From the NCBI GenBank assembly GCA_003952965.2, contig CM025849.1:23493721-23557720 (forward strand): a DNA stretch of 64,000 nucleotides. The letters are read 5' to 3'. The position numbers and the translations under genes were made by a program. The notes beneath the pieces are model-generated. The model was given only the letters and a program-made list of their open reading frames with translations, was not told the origin of the DNA and searched no databases. Numbering within the stretch: the first letter of the stretch is position 1; every line of letters starts with the position of its first letter. The DNA comes from Morella rubra. Taxonomy: Eukaryota > Streptophyta > Magnoliopsida > Fagales > Myricaceae. This document shows positions 51,874 to 61,913 of the stretch, one piece after another.

Positions 51874-53154
51874 TGAAAGTCCTAGATTAAGGCAACCCAA
51901 GAGGGGGGGTGAATTGGGTTTCCAAACTTTTTCGCTTTTAACCCCCAAAACCGTGTTTGCAAAGTAAAGTCTAATTTAGCACAAGTATATTAAAACAACG
52001 AGTAAATAAGTGCTAAATGTAAGGAGTAGGGATAGAGAAGCAAACACGTGATTTTTAGGTGGTTCGGCAAACCCGCCTACATCCACCCCTCAAGCTCCTT
52101 CACCGAGCCTTGAGGTTTTTCCACTATCTTCAAATAGCATACACTCTAGCTTCCGGGTGCTAGAGAACCGTACAAGTGTTTTCCCGGGCTTAACACTCAA
52201 ACCCACCCAAGTGGTTTTTCGGGCTCACCACTCACAACCTAACCAAGCTTGAGATATACTCTCTCTAAGCTTCTCTTTAGTGAACAACCTCACTAAAGGA
52301 ATCACTTCTTTTGGATAGGAAGATTGAAGAATAAACTCTCTCAAAGAGTGTATATGAAATTGGAAATCTCTATCTCTTTATTCACACAAAGACAAGGATA
52401 TGAAAGTGTGTTTTGTGTGAATGATATGAGAAATATAGAATATGAAGGTTTGGAATATTTCTCAAGTGATCTAAATGATATGTGGTCGTTGTGTGTCTAT
52501 TTTGGACGTTATGAAGGTGTATTTATAGGCCACATATGAAAACTAGCCGTTTATAGCCGTTGGGAGTCGTCTGTTAAAACGAGCCGGTCGACCGCTACAT
52601 GAACCGGTCGACCGCTTCAAGTTACCGTTACTCAACGGTCATATTGTCAGAAGCTCAACGGATCTATTTCAAATCAACCGGTCGACCGCTATACCAAGCG
52701 GTCGAAGACGGTCGACCGCTTCACCAGCCGGTCGACCTCCTCAACTTAAGCACATGATCCGGTTCAATTAAAACCACGTTTTTGACCTCTTGGAAACACC
52801 CAATTTTAAAGACTTACTTCCCATATGTATAAGAAAGGTTTGGAGTTGATTGGGGTGTTTTGAAACCTTTAAAAAAATTTTAATCTTTCAAACAAAAGGT
52901 AAAACGGTTTATGCACTTTTTGAAAGATATGCAAGTGTGATTCATAATCCTTGTCAAAAGTGAAACAAGAGTTACAAGGTTTATACCCTAAGGTCTTGAA
53001 ACTTCACTTTTGAGCTCCTTGCATGTTCTTGATCTTCTTTCTTCAAGTCTTTGGCTCTTTCATCAAAACGTCTTTGTCTTTGAAGATGTCCGTTTTATAA
53101 ACTTGATCCATTTATTGAAATCATCAAAATCTTGATTGTGCACAAAAGCCAACA
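51874..53154 (-). mobile_element. Solo LTR, type 2 (SIRE-like), with target-site duplication
   Basis: Minus-strand LTR: right end TGTTGGCTTTTGTGCAC at 53154, left end CTAGGACTTTCA at 51874, 1,281 bp. CTTGT flanks both sides (51869-51873, 53155-53159). There is no PBS or internal region, so it is a solo LTR. It is related to the S2 LTRs and carries the clearest CCGGTCGACCG cluster. Confidence 0.9.
52585..52738. promoter_or_regulatory. Palindrome cluster, CCGGTCGACCG type
   Basis: GTCGAC or GTCGAA cores are centred at 52589.5, 52609.5, 52683.5, 52703.5, 52713.5 and 52733.5, in steps of 20, 74, 20, 10 and 20 bp. Flanks are CCG..CGGT. The cluster occupies the same part of U3 as in type-1 LTRs. 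Confidence 0.75.
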
Positions 53155-53940
53155 CTTGTTGACACTGCACTTCTCTGTTATTCATCTGTTGCCTCTGTGA
53201 GAGACTGTATTGGGTGTGACTTTATCACTAAATGGTGTGGTCTGTTGTTGTTGCGGTGTGCTGGTTCGTTGTGGCATGCTGGTTTGTTATGGTGTGTTGG
53301 TTTGTAGTGGTGTGCTTGTCTAGGGGTCGGACCATCTTGTGTGCGCCTAACCGTGCTTGGGACTAATGCAATTCTATGTTGTTTGTAGAAATAAGGGTCA
53401 GATGTAAGATGCTTAAGCCTAGAGGGGTAGGCCACTCAAAGCCATTCCTGGGGGTAAGTCAAGTCCCACTAGTTCTGGGGCAAAGTCTTCCGGTGCCGCT
53501 GTTCGCTAGACTAGATCTGCTATGGCTCATTGAGGGGCAGTATTGCCACTGTCGTGCAGCGATGGTATGGAGATTGTGCGTGAAGCTCTTGCTCCTATTG
53601 GCACCTCAATTGGTGGTCACTTTGGGCCCCAGACTCATTTTGACAAAAGGCCTGTGTGTTAGTGGACGAGGAGGAAGAGGAAGAGAGCAGAGATCCTTTC
53701 ATTCGCAAGGCATGAAAGAGGGTCTGCAGATCACCCGAGCAGAGCAGTAGTGAGCATGGAGGTTCTGCTGGGGGGTCATCTTCCTCCTCCTCTGAAGGGT
53801 TGTCTTCCTTTGGATTGGAATACGTGCTGGGAGCTATCAAAGGGCAAAGTGGGGTGGCTGGCCCTTCTGCAGATCCAGCGAGGGCTTCAGAGTTGCCCCC
53901 GTCTCCTGTGACCTCCCCAGAGTGAGTTGGTGTGGAAGGT
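53155..53940 (+). pseudogene. Broken gypsy-type coding remnant, right of the solo LTR
   Basis: The plus strand holds open stretches with plausible composition (near 53530-53640 MEIVREALAPIGTSIGG, and 53755-53925 rich in Ser, Gly and Pro). No family can be named. It probably continues the fragment at 51518-51868, split by the solo LTR. Confidence 0.35.
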
Positions 53941-53944
53941 CCTG

Positions 53945-54647
53945 GCAAAAAGAACCAGGAGAATATAAAAAGTGTTTACTGAATACAGTTCAAATTCATA
54001 TTTTTGGACTTTGGAGAGTTCGTAATGAAATTAAAACAACACAAAACAAAAACTAAGAATATAACATGCATTAAGGTAAATGACAAAAAATAAATAACGG
54101 TAAATAAACAACGGAAAGTAAACGATAGAAATTAAATGACAAATATAAGTAATTAAACAACAAATATAAAAAGAGAGCACAAGATTCTTGGATTAAATAA
54201 TATCCTCTTATTACAACCCAAGATTTAAGCTAAAAAAAACAATGAGAACATAATCCAAAATTGAAATAGAAATTATAGGAAATTAAAAAGCGAGAACTTA
54301 AATCTAAATCCTTGGAATTGAAATACAAGACATTGAAATAATAAAGCATAAAAGAAACAAATCTAGAAACTGAAAATAATGACTGAAAAATAAAACTTGA
54401 TGTTGGAAACTGTGAGAAAATAGAAGAACAAAAAACAAAAGAGAGAGAAAATGATATTCGGCCAAAGTAGAAAAATAGGAAAAGAGAAAGATGAGAGAGT
54501 ATCGACTTACGGTGAAAATTGAGGGAAAAGAAAGAGGATGGAAAAAGAAAAGGTGTAAAGTGGGGAGAGAAGAGAGTAATGCATAAAATAAAGAAAATCT
54601 AGAGAGAAAAACTAGAGTTTTGGACAAGAGAAAATAATAAAGGAAAG

Positions 54648-54695
<48 letters not shown>

Positions 54696-55679
54696 AGGTG
54701 CGGCTGAAAAATAAATAGAGAATGAGAGAAACTAGGGTTCATTTTAATAAGAGGTGAGAGAAAAAATGAGAGAGAAGAGAGAGAATAATGAGGTGCGGCT
54801 AGGTTAGAACAAAGGAGAGAAAAAATAGGGAGAGAAAAAAAGTGTTTGTGCCGCAAAGAGAGAGAGAAGAAAAATAAAGATAATAGGGAGAGAAAACATA
54901 GAGGGAAGAGTCGGCCAAGGAGAGAAGAAAAAGGGAGAGGGAGAGAAATAGGGTTGAGTGGTAAATAGAGAGAGAAAAATAAAAGAGAGAGGAGAGAGAG
55001 AAAAAGTGCTGCTGGAAAAATAAAATAGAAAGATAGAAAGAGTGATTTGGCTAAAAGGAAAAAGAGAGAAAACATGGGCAAAGTGTCGGCCAAGTAGAGA
55101 AGACAAAGGGGGAGAGAGAAAAATAGGGAAAAGGAGGCTAAATTATAAAACGTAGGGAAGAGGATAATAAGATGTAGGGTTTGGTAGGTTAAAAAGAAGG
55201 GAGATTGAAAAAAAAGATGGATGATTGAGATTTAAGTGTCTTTTCTTTCTTCATTGAATTACAGCACTGTCATTAATGAATCTCTCTTGCTCTGTCATAT
55301 GTCCCAATAGACTGCTCTTTTTGTCTGTGAGTCCAAAAAGCAATTAATTTTATCACCCTATACAAAAATACTTAATTAGTTCATGACATCATAAGACGAA
55401 ATTGAATTCATAAAGTAATTACAGTACCAATAATTATAGTACAAATGATAAAAATAATGATTTTAGAATATATCTGGACACAAGATGACTTAAATACAAG
55501 AGGAAAATTGCTTGTATAATAAATTAAATCTAAAATCATATAAATTCAAAAATTAAATGCACAATTTAGATTTATAGCTCTTAAACATCTTTCCATCTAA
55601 AGCCAATATTTAAAACATTAAATAATTAATATTATATTAGTTTTAGATGTACTAAACATGCAATATTCTAGCTCCATCA
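53945..55679 (-). repeat. LTR-like repeat, left copy of a tandem pair
   Basis: It aligns with 55735-57090 at roughly 90% by eye with several indels. On the minus strand its start would be TGATGGAGCTAGAATATT. It holds a long GA-rich part (54600-55130). Orientation is inferred from the PPT-like tract beside the right copy. Confidence 0.6.
54654..54691. repeat. (GA)n microsatellite
   Basis: An uninterrupted GA dinucleotide run of about 38 bp in the left LTR-like copy. Confidence 0.9.
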
Positions 55680-55734
55680 ATTGTCTCTTGAGAGAAAATA
55701 GATTAATTTCAAACTCGCCCAAAAAAAAAAGCAA

Positions 55735-56523
55735 GTAGAATATAAAAGCATTTACTGAACACAATTCAGATTCATATTTTTGAATTTTGGAGAGTTCGAA
55801 AAGAAATTAAACAATACAAAACGTAAACTAAGAATATAACATGCATTAAAGTAAATGACGAAAAATAAATAACGCCGGAAAGTAAACGACATAAATTAAA
55901 TGAGAATTAGTAAATGGCAATCATTAAATGACAGAATTTACATGAAAAGGAATAAAAAAAAGAGTGCAAGATTCTTGGATTAAATAATATCTTCTTATTA
56001 CAACCGAAGATTGAAGTTAAAAAAAAAAAAAACAACAAAAACATAATCTAAAATTGAAATAGAAATTACAAAAATTTAAAGAGCAAGAAACTTAAATCTA
56101 AATCCTAGGAATTGAAATACAAGACATTGGAATAAAAAAGGTGAGAAGTTGAGAGAGAGAAGAGAGTAACGCATAAAATAAAGGAGAGAAAGTAGGTTTT
56201 GGACAAAGAGAAAGATAATGGAGGAAAGAGAAAAGAGAGAGAGAGAGAGAAATCAGAAGGAGAGGTGTGGCTGAAAACAAATAAATAGAGAATGAGAAAA
56301 ACTAGGGTTTGTTCGACTAAGAGGCGAGAGAAAAAAGGAGAGAGGAGAGAGAGAGAATAATGAGGTGAGCGGCAAATAGAGAGAGAACAATCAATGAGAG
56401 GAGAGTGAGAAAAAGTGCTGCTAGAAAAATAAAATAAAGAGGTAGAGAGTGATTTATGCAAAAAGGAAAAAGTGATAGAATAAATAGGAGAAGAGTCGGC
56501 TAAGGAGAGAAGAAAAAGGGGGG

Positions 56524-56568
<45 letters not shown>

Positions 56569-57090
56569 GGAAAAATGAGACTAGGTTAGAAAAAGTAGGG
56601 ATGAGGAGAATAAGATGTAGAGTTTGCTAGGTTAAAAAGAAGAAAGAGTGAAAAGAGAGATTACAGTACTGCCATTAATGAATCTCTTACTCTGCCATGT
56701 GTCCCAGCTGACTACTCTTGTTGTCTACAAGTCCATAAAGTAATTAATTTTATCACCCTGCACAAAAACACTTAATTAGTTCATGGCATTATATGACGAA
56801 ATTAAATTAATAAAATAATTCAATGTCAATAATTATAGTGCAATTGATAAAAATAATAATTTTAGAATGTATCTGGACACGAAATGACTTAAGTACAAAT
56901 ATGTTTAAGATAAGAAAAATTGCTTGTACAACAAATTAAATCTAAAATCATATAAATTCAAAAATTAAATGCACGATTTAAATTTATGCCTCTAACCTTC
57001 TTTCCATCTAAAATCAATATTTAAAACATTAAATAGTTAATATTATATTAGTTTTAGATATACTAAATATGTAATATTCTAACTCAATCA
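55735..57090 (-). repeat. LTR-like repeat, right copy of a tandem pair
   Basis: On the minus strand it begins TGATTGAGTTAGAATATT, immediately preceded by GTTAGTTGGGGGTG, a PPT-like tract (57091-57104 complement). This marks it as a 3' LTR of an element lying to the right. Shares the AT-rich ends and GA-rich middle with the left copy. Only about 55 bp separate the copies. Confidence 0.6.
56526..56566. repeat. (GA)n microsatellite
   Basis: An uninterrupted GA run of about 40 bp in the right LTR-like copy, following a G tract. Confidence 0.9.
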
Positions 57091-58175
57091 CACCCCCAAC
57101 TAACTTTTTACTAGTCTCTTAGCAAAGAAAGTGAAAGATAATGAGCCAGACACATCCTAAGAACAAAAGCTTAACTAATAACAACTACCATTCAAACTAA
57201 AACGCCACAACTTATTATGAAGTCAAGAAACAAATTTTTGAACACTTGCATTTTTTAATAGTTCTCAACAAGCAGGTAAGCATTTCACAGAGATAAAGAG
57301 ATTAGTTCTGTGTATGTAGGGAAATACTCAAGACAAAAGAATGAACTACATTACATGAGTGACAAGCCTTAGGATTAGTGTCCAATAAAGGACCCTAGCA
57401 TGCTTCAAAACCCATGGAAATGAAGTTTGCACGCTTCGCACTGTTAATTAAAAGCTATTCTTTAGCTCCCAATGCTTAGGTAACTATTTCCACCCCAACA
57501 CTTGAGTTCATCGACTCAAGCTTGTCATCACAAACATTTGCACAACTTTCTACTTTTTTTTTTTTAATCTCTGTTTCTTTTCTTCGTCTTTTTTTTTTTT
57601 TACGTTTCCTTTTGTTTTTTGTTTTTTTTTTTTACAACGGTGGTTCAGCGGCTCTATTGCTTATTTGCTTCTCAAAATCTCACTCACCCAAATGTCAAAA
57701 GCAATCCTGAGTATGTGCTCAAAATTTAATTGACCAATTTATCTAAGTGAAGTGTGCTAGTATGATATGCAATAATGTCATGCAGGTTCATTCTCAACTC
57801 AAAATCCTGATTCACATAAGCATATTATAGGATTCCAAACAAGTGATAGCTGTTGAATACCCACTCCTAACATGTTCCTATATCAAATGCCCTTCACAAA
57901 CCTACTCAGAGTCATACAAAAGAGTGAATTGAAGAATGTTCAAATAAACACAGTCATGTGAAATCAATACAACTTGTGAGTTTGAATCAAATGCTCTTCA
58001 CGAACCTTCTCAGAGTCATACGAAAGAGTGAATTAAGACATGTTCAAATAAACACGGTCACGTGAAATTAGTACAACATGTGATTTTGATGGAACTTGCT
58101 CCCCCCAATTAAACGAAACATTGTCCTCGATGTGAAAGCATAACAGTAAATGAAAAGAAATGCACACCGACAACA
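57091..58175 (-). mobile_element. 3' untranslated region of a gypsy-type element
   Basis: On the minus strand this runs from ACATCGAGGACAATGTTTCG near 58120, a phrase typical of the region after gypsy pol, through GGGGGGAGCAAG and non-coding sequence to the PPT-like tract at 57091. A 104-bp direct repeat is at 57883-58090. T-rich tracts lie at 57552-57635. No pol coding remains here. Confidence 0.5.
57883..58090. repeat. Two tandem 104-bp repeats
   Basis: Copies start at 57883 and 57987 (TCAAATGC.CTTCAC.AACC), about 85% identical, each ending near ACAA.TTGTGA.TTT. Confidence 0.85.
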
Positions 58176-59718
58176 TCAAACCATTAGAAAGCCACAGAAA
58201 ATAACAACCAACATGTGCGAAAGAATGAAAAAGAAAATAAGAAGATATGTTATAATAGGCTTAGATACTTGACGACGCGTTTTCTCTCCAAGAAGTGATA
58301 TCCCCCGTTTCTTGAATTCTGCTCCGTGCGAGCTTCCCCAGCCTTGGCTCTTCCCTTCTGACACCACTCCGCCTATGGGCATGTAGTTTTCCTTGGCCGC
58401 CTGGCTTGCCTTCGACAGCTACCCTCATCCACCTACTTTTCCTAGTCCTCACTGCCTTCATCTGAATCCCTACATCAACTCCATTATCTTCCTTATCCTA
58501 GACCTCTTATCTTACCCCTCCCTCCATGGCCACTTTCTATTCGTCTTCCTATCTAAATTTTTTCTTTTCACTTGGAAAAAAAAAAAAATTCTTTTCGTTT
58601 TTGCTCTAAATCTTTCTCTGTATTACAGTCTTTCTCTCCCGTTTCCTTTCCAATTGAGTTTTACACTCTTCTTGTTGGGTTATTGTTTCCTGTGATGGCC
58701 AATTCCAAGATCCAAGAAGAGATTGAGGATCTGAATCAGAACACGAAGCTACTATCCTGGGATGATATGTCTAGTCTTCTAAAATGTAAAAAAGGTCTTG
58801 CTCATCAGTTCAAGGGAGTTTGGCTCCTTGGCCGATTGGTTTCTCGGCGTGTTTATCCTGCCCAAATCATTCATCCTCTTATCTGTAATGGTTGGAGATT
58901 TGCACCCAATTTGGTGATTGACGATGCAGGTGCTAATCGCTTTCTGTTAACATTCCAATCACTAGAAGACAAGGCGAGAGTGCTAACTCAAGATCCGTGG
59001 AATTTTAAGGGATCTCTTAGGATTCTTAAAGAATGGGACCCGTCGCTTACTTTTGATGAGGTAGATCTCACTCGAGCTACATATTGGATTCAAATTCATG
59101 GGCTTCCCCTAGAGGTTTTTGGTAATGAGAATGCATTGTTAAGTGGGAACAAGATAGGCAAAGGGATTGAGGCAGATAATGTTGAGCTGCACAGGCCGTA
59201 TTTGCGATTGAAAGTGAGATTTGATACTTCCAATCCGTTGGAACCTGGGTTTTATTATCACAGGAATGATGACGACCTTGTTTGGGTTGCTTACATAATC
59301 CTCCTCATCCTCAACGGCATGCCTTGAATGATTTTTTAAGAGGGACGCCTCCTCTGTGGCAGGCTAGGGAGAAAAAGCAAGGATCTAGGCCGAGTGATTG
59401 GACTAGTTCTCCTAGTTTGGCTGTTGTATCTCCCCGATCGGTTAATTCTAATCAAGAAGTCAGTTGTTCAACTCCACTATCGACATCCCTGTCTTTACAT
59501 TGCCAGGAGGAAGTTTTGATTGGCAATGGGTCCAAGAGAGGGAATAAATTGAAAGTATCTTTGCACCATGCATCTGATGAAAGGGACGAGGGTTCTTTTG
59601 GTAAAGATGGGCTGGCGCCCTCCTGTAAGGACTGTGCTCACCCAGAGAATCCTCATTCAGAGATAAGTCCGAAGCTGGCAGGTAGTTCAGTTGATAATGT
59701 TGAGTGCTCATCAATGCA
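58176..59718 (+). repeat. Tandem duplication D2, copy A
   Basis: Matches 59867-61405 with only a 3-bp indel near 58192 and one base in a poly-A run near 58576. No substitution was noticed in about 1.54 kb. Confidence 0.9.
58695..59327 (+). CDS. LINE L2 ORF1, copy A
   Basis: The ATG at 58695 starts MANSKIQEEIEDLNQNTKL. The DUF4283-type core follows: GLAHQFKGVWLLGRLVSR, WRFAPNLVIDDAGANRF, LTQDPWNFKGSLRIL and YWIQIHGLPLEVFGN. The frame then slips near 59290 and ends at TGA 59325-59327, while the continuation (HALNDFLRGTPPLWQAREKK) lies in the next frame. The expected zinc knuckle is reduced to its last part, with Phe where Cys should be. ORF1 is an RNA-binding protein of the LINE particle. Upstream ATGs at 58572 are in the 5' UTR. 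Confidence 0.8.
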   Translation: MANSKIQEEIEDLNQNTKLLSWDDMSSLLKCKKGLAHQFKGVWLLGRLVSRRVYPAQIIHPLICNGWRFAPNLVIDDAGANRFLLTFQSLEDKARVLTQDPWNFKGSLRILKEWDPSLTFDEVDLTRATYWIQIHGLPLEVFGNENALLSGNKIGKGIEADNVELHRPYLRLKVRFDTSNPLEPGFYYHRNDDDLVWVAYIILLILNGMP

Positions 59719-59776
59719 CTACAGGAGAATATCCTATCTCTTTCCCCTGGACAATGTTGCAGGTGAATATGGCTGA
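59282..59776 (+). pseudogene. LINE L2 ORF1 C-terminal part, copy A
   Basis: The second-frame continuation, rich in Ser, Pro and Lys, is identical to copy B up to 59718. It then enters a 148-bp tail (59719-59866) that still resembles copy B (61406-61560) but with many gaps and changes, and stops. Confidence 0.7.
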
Positions 59777-59866
59777 TCCATAGTGCCGAGTCATGAGTGT
59801 CAGCCAGTGCCACGAACCTATCATACCAACACAAGGCTTGCTCAATCGAGATGTGAAAGGTAAATT
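59719..59866 (+). other. Degraded tail joining the D2 copies
   Basis: Words such as CTACAGGAGAATATCCTATC, CTGGACAATGTT and TGTCAGCCAG follow the order of 61414-61505. They are separated by deletions and unmatched bases, in sharp contrast to the near-perfect match before it. Confidence 0.7.
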
Positions 59867-61405
59867 TCAAACCATTAGAAAGCCAAAAATAACAACCAAC
59901 ATGTGCGAAAGAATGAAAAAGAAAATAAGAAGATATGTTATAATAGGCTTAGATACTTGACGACGCGTTTTCTCTCCAAGAAGTGATATCCCCCGTTTCT
60001 TGAATTCTGCTCCGTGCGAGCTTCCCCAGCCTTGGCTCTTCCCTTCTGACACCACTCCGCCTATGGGCATGTAGTTTTCCTTGGCCGCCTGGCTTGCCTT
60101 CGACAGCTACCCTCATCCACCTACTTTTCCTAGTCCTCACTGCCTTCATCTGAATCCCTACATCAACTCCATTATCTTCCTTATCCTAGACCTCTTATCT
60201 TACCCCTCCCTCCATGGCCACTTTCTATTCGTCTTCCTATCTAAATTTTTTCTTTTCACTTGGAAAAAAAAAAAATTCTTTTCGTTTTTGCTCTAAATCT
60301 TTCTCTGTATTACAGTCTTTCTCTCCCGTTTCCTTTCCAATTGAGTTTTACACTCTTCTTGTTGGGTTATTGTTTCCTGTGATGGCCAATTCCAAGATCC
60401 AAGAAGAGATTGAGGATCTGAATCAGAACACGAAGCTACTATCCTGGGATGATATGTCTAGTCTTCTAAAATGTAAAAAAGGTCTTGCTCATCAGTTCAA
60501 GGGAGTTTGGCTCCTTGGCCGATTGGTTTCTCGGCGTGTTTATCCTGCCCAAATCATTCATCCTCTTATCTGTAATGGTTGGAGATTTGCACCCAATTTG
60601 GTGATTGACGATGCAGGTGCTAATCGCTTTCTGTTAACATTCCAATCACTAGAAGACAAGGCGAGAGTGCTAACTCAAGATCCGTGGAATTTTAAGGGAT
60701 CTCTTAGGATTCTTAAAGAATGGGACCCGTCGCTTACTTTTGATGAGGTAGATCTCACTCGAGCTACATATTGGATTCAAATTCATGGGCTTCCCCTAGA
60801 GGTTTTTGGTAATGAGAATGCATTGTTAAGTGGGAACAAGATAGGCAAAGGGATTGAGGCAGATAATGTTGAGCTGCACAGGCCGTATTTGCGATTGAAA
60901 GTGAGATTTGATACTTCCAATCCGTTGGAACCTGGGTTTTATTATCACAGGAATGATGACGACCTTGTTTGGGTTGCTTACATAATCCTCCTCATCCTCA
61001 ACGGCATGCCTTGAATGATTTTTTAAGAGGGACGCCTCCTCTGTGGCAGGCTAGGGAGAAAAAGCAAGGATCTAGGCCGAGTGATTGGACTAGTTCTCCT
61101 AGTTTGGCTGTTGTATCTCCCCGATCGGTTAATTCTAATCAAGAAGTCAGTTGTTCAACTCCACTATCGACATCCCTGTCTTTACATTGCCAGGAGGAAG
61201 TTTTGATTGGCAATGGGTCCAAGAGAGGGAATAAATTGAAAGTATCTTTGCACCATGCATCTGATGAAAGGGACGAGGGTTCTTTTGGTAAAGATGGGCT
61301 GGCGCCCTCCTGTAAGGACTGTGCTCACCCAGAGAATCCTCATTCAGAGATAAGTCCGAAGCTGGCAGGTAGTTCAGTTGATAATGTTGAGTGCTCATCA
61401 ATGCA
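59867..61405 (+). repeat. Tandem duplication D2, copy B
   Basis: Second copy of the LINE 5' UTR and ORF1 start, continuous with the rest of L2. Offset to copy A is 1687 after the two indels. Confidence 0.9.
60382..61014 (+). CDS. LINE L2 ORF1, copy B
   Basis: Same product as 58695-59327, apparently identical, starting at the ATG at 60382 and stopping at the same frameshift-created TGA. This copy is followed by the full C-terminal part and ORF2, so it is the original position within the element. Confidence 0.8.
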   Translation: MANSKIQEEIEDLNQNTKLLSWDDMSSLLKCKKGLAHQFKGVWLLGRLVSRRVYPAQIIHPLICNGWRFAPNLVIDDAGANRFLLTFQSLEDKARVLTQDPWNFKGSLRILKEWDPSLTFDEVDLTRATYWIQIHGLPLEVFGNENALLSGNKIGKGIEADNVELHRPYLRLKVRFDTSNPLEPGFYYHRNDDDLVWVAYIILLILNGMP

Positions 61406-61811
61406 GGAGGGGCTACAGGAGAATATCCTATCTCTTTCCCATCTGGACAATGTTACTATTAATATGGCTTCCATAGAACTAGGCTGTGTCAGCCAGGCCA
61501 AACTATCACATCAACACAAGGCCCAATCTGATTGGGATTTAGCCAAAAATTATTTGGGTTCTGGCAGTAACCAACGGCTGGTCATGCCATCTCAACCCAT
61601 GTTTAATCTGGCCCTACAGGAGAATTTGACTAAATCGGGTAGGAAAAGACGTGGAGATGTGGTGGGCCACTTGTTTCTGAAAAAACCAAAGGTGTCTCTT
61701 GATAAAGCGAGTTTATCTCCTGAAGTGCCTCTGTCACTCCTGTTTAATATTAGAAATGGCGAATCGGTGGCTGATGCTAGAAAAAAAGCGTGGGTCTTCC
61801 GCGAAGGGTAA
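60969..61811 (+). pseudogene. LINE L2 ORF1 C-terminal part, copy B
   Basis: The second-frame continuation of ORF1 reads HALNDFLRGTPPLWQ, then a long Ser/Lys/Pro-rich region to RKKAWVFREG, with a basic SGRKRRGDV stretch near 61636. It ends about 100 bp before ORF2. A single frameshift near 60977 separates it from the N-terminal part. Confidence 0.7.
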
Positions 61812-61913
61812 AAAGCTACAGTTTTCAGGTAGTGTTTCTTCTCCATTCAAAGAGGTCGAGTTCCCTGTTACCCTACAGGCTGAGGAGGCAGGCCTTGCCA
61901 TGCCCCCTTCACC

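Noticed and set aside
54304..55106. Leu/Ser/Phe-rich minus-strand ORFs of 100-164 residues that look like membrane proteins
   Set aside because: They lie on GA-rich low-complexity DNA, overlap in two frames, and recur at 56098-56461 in the other repeat copy; composition artefact.
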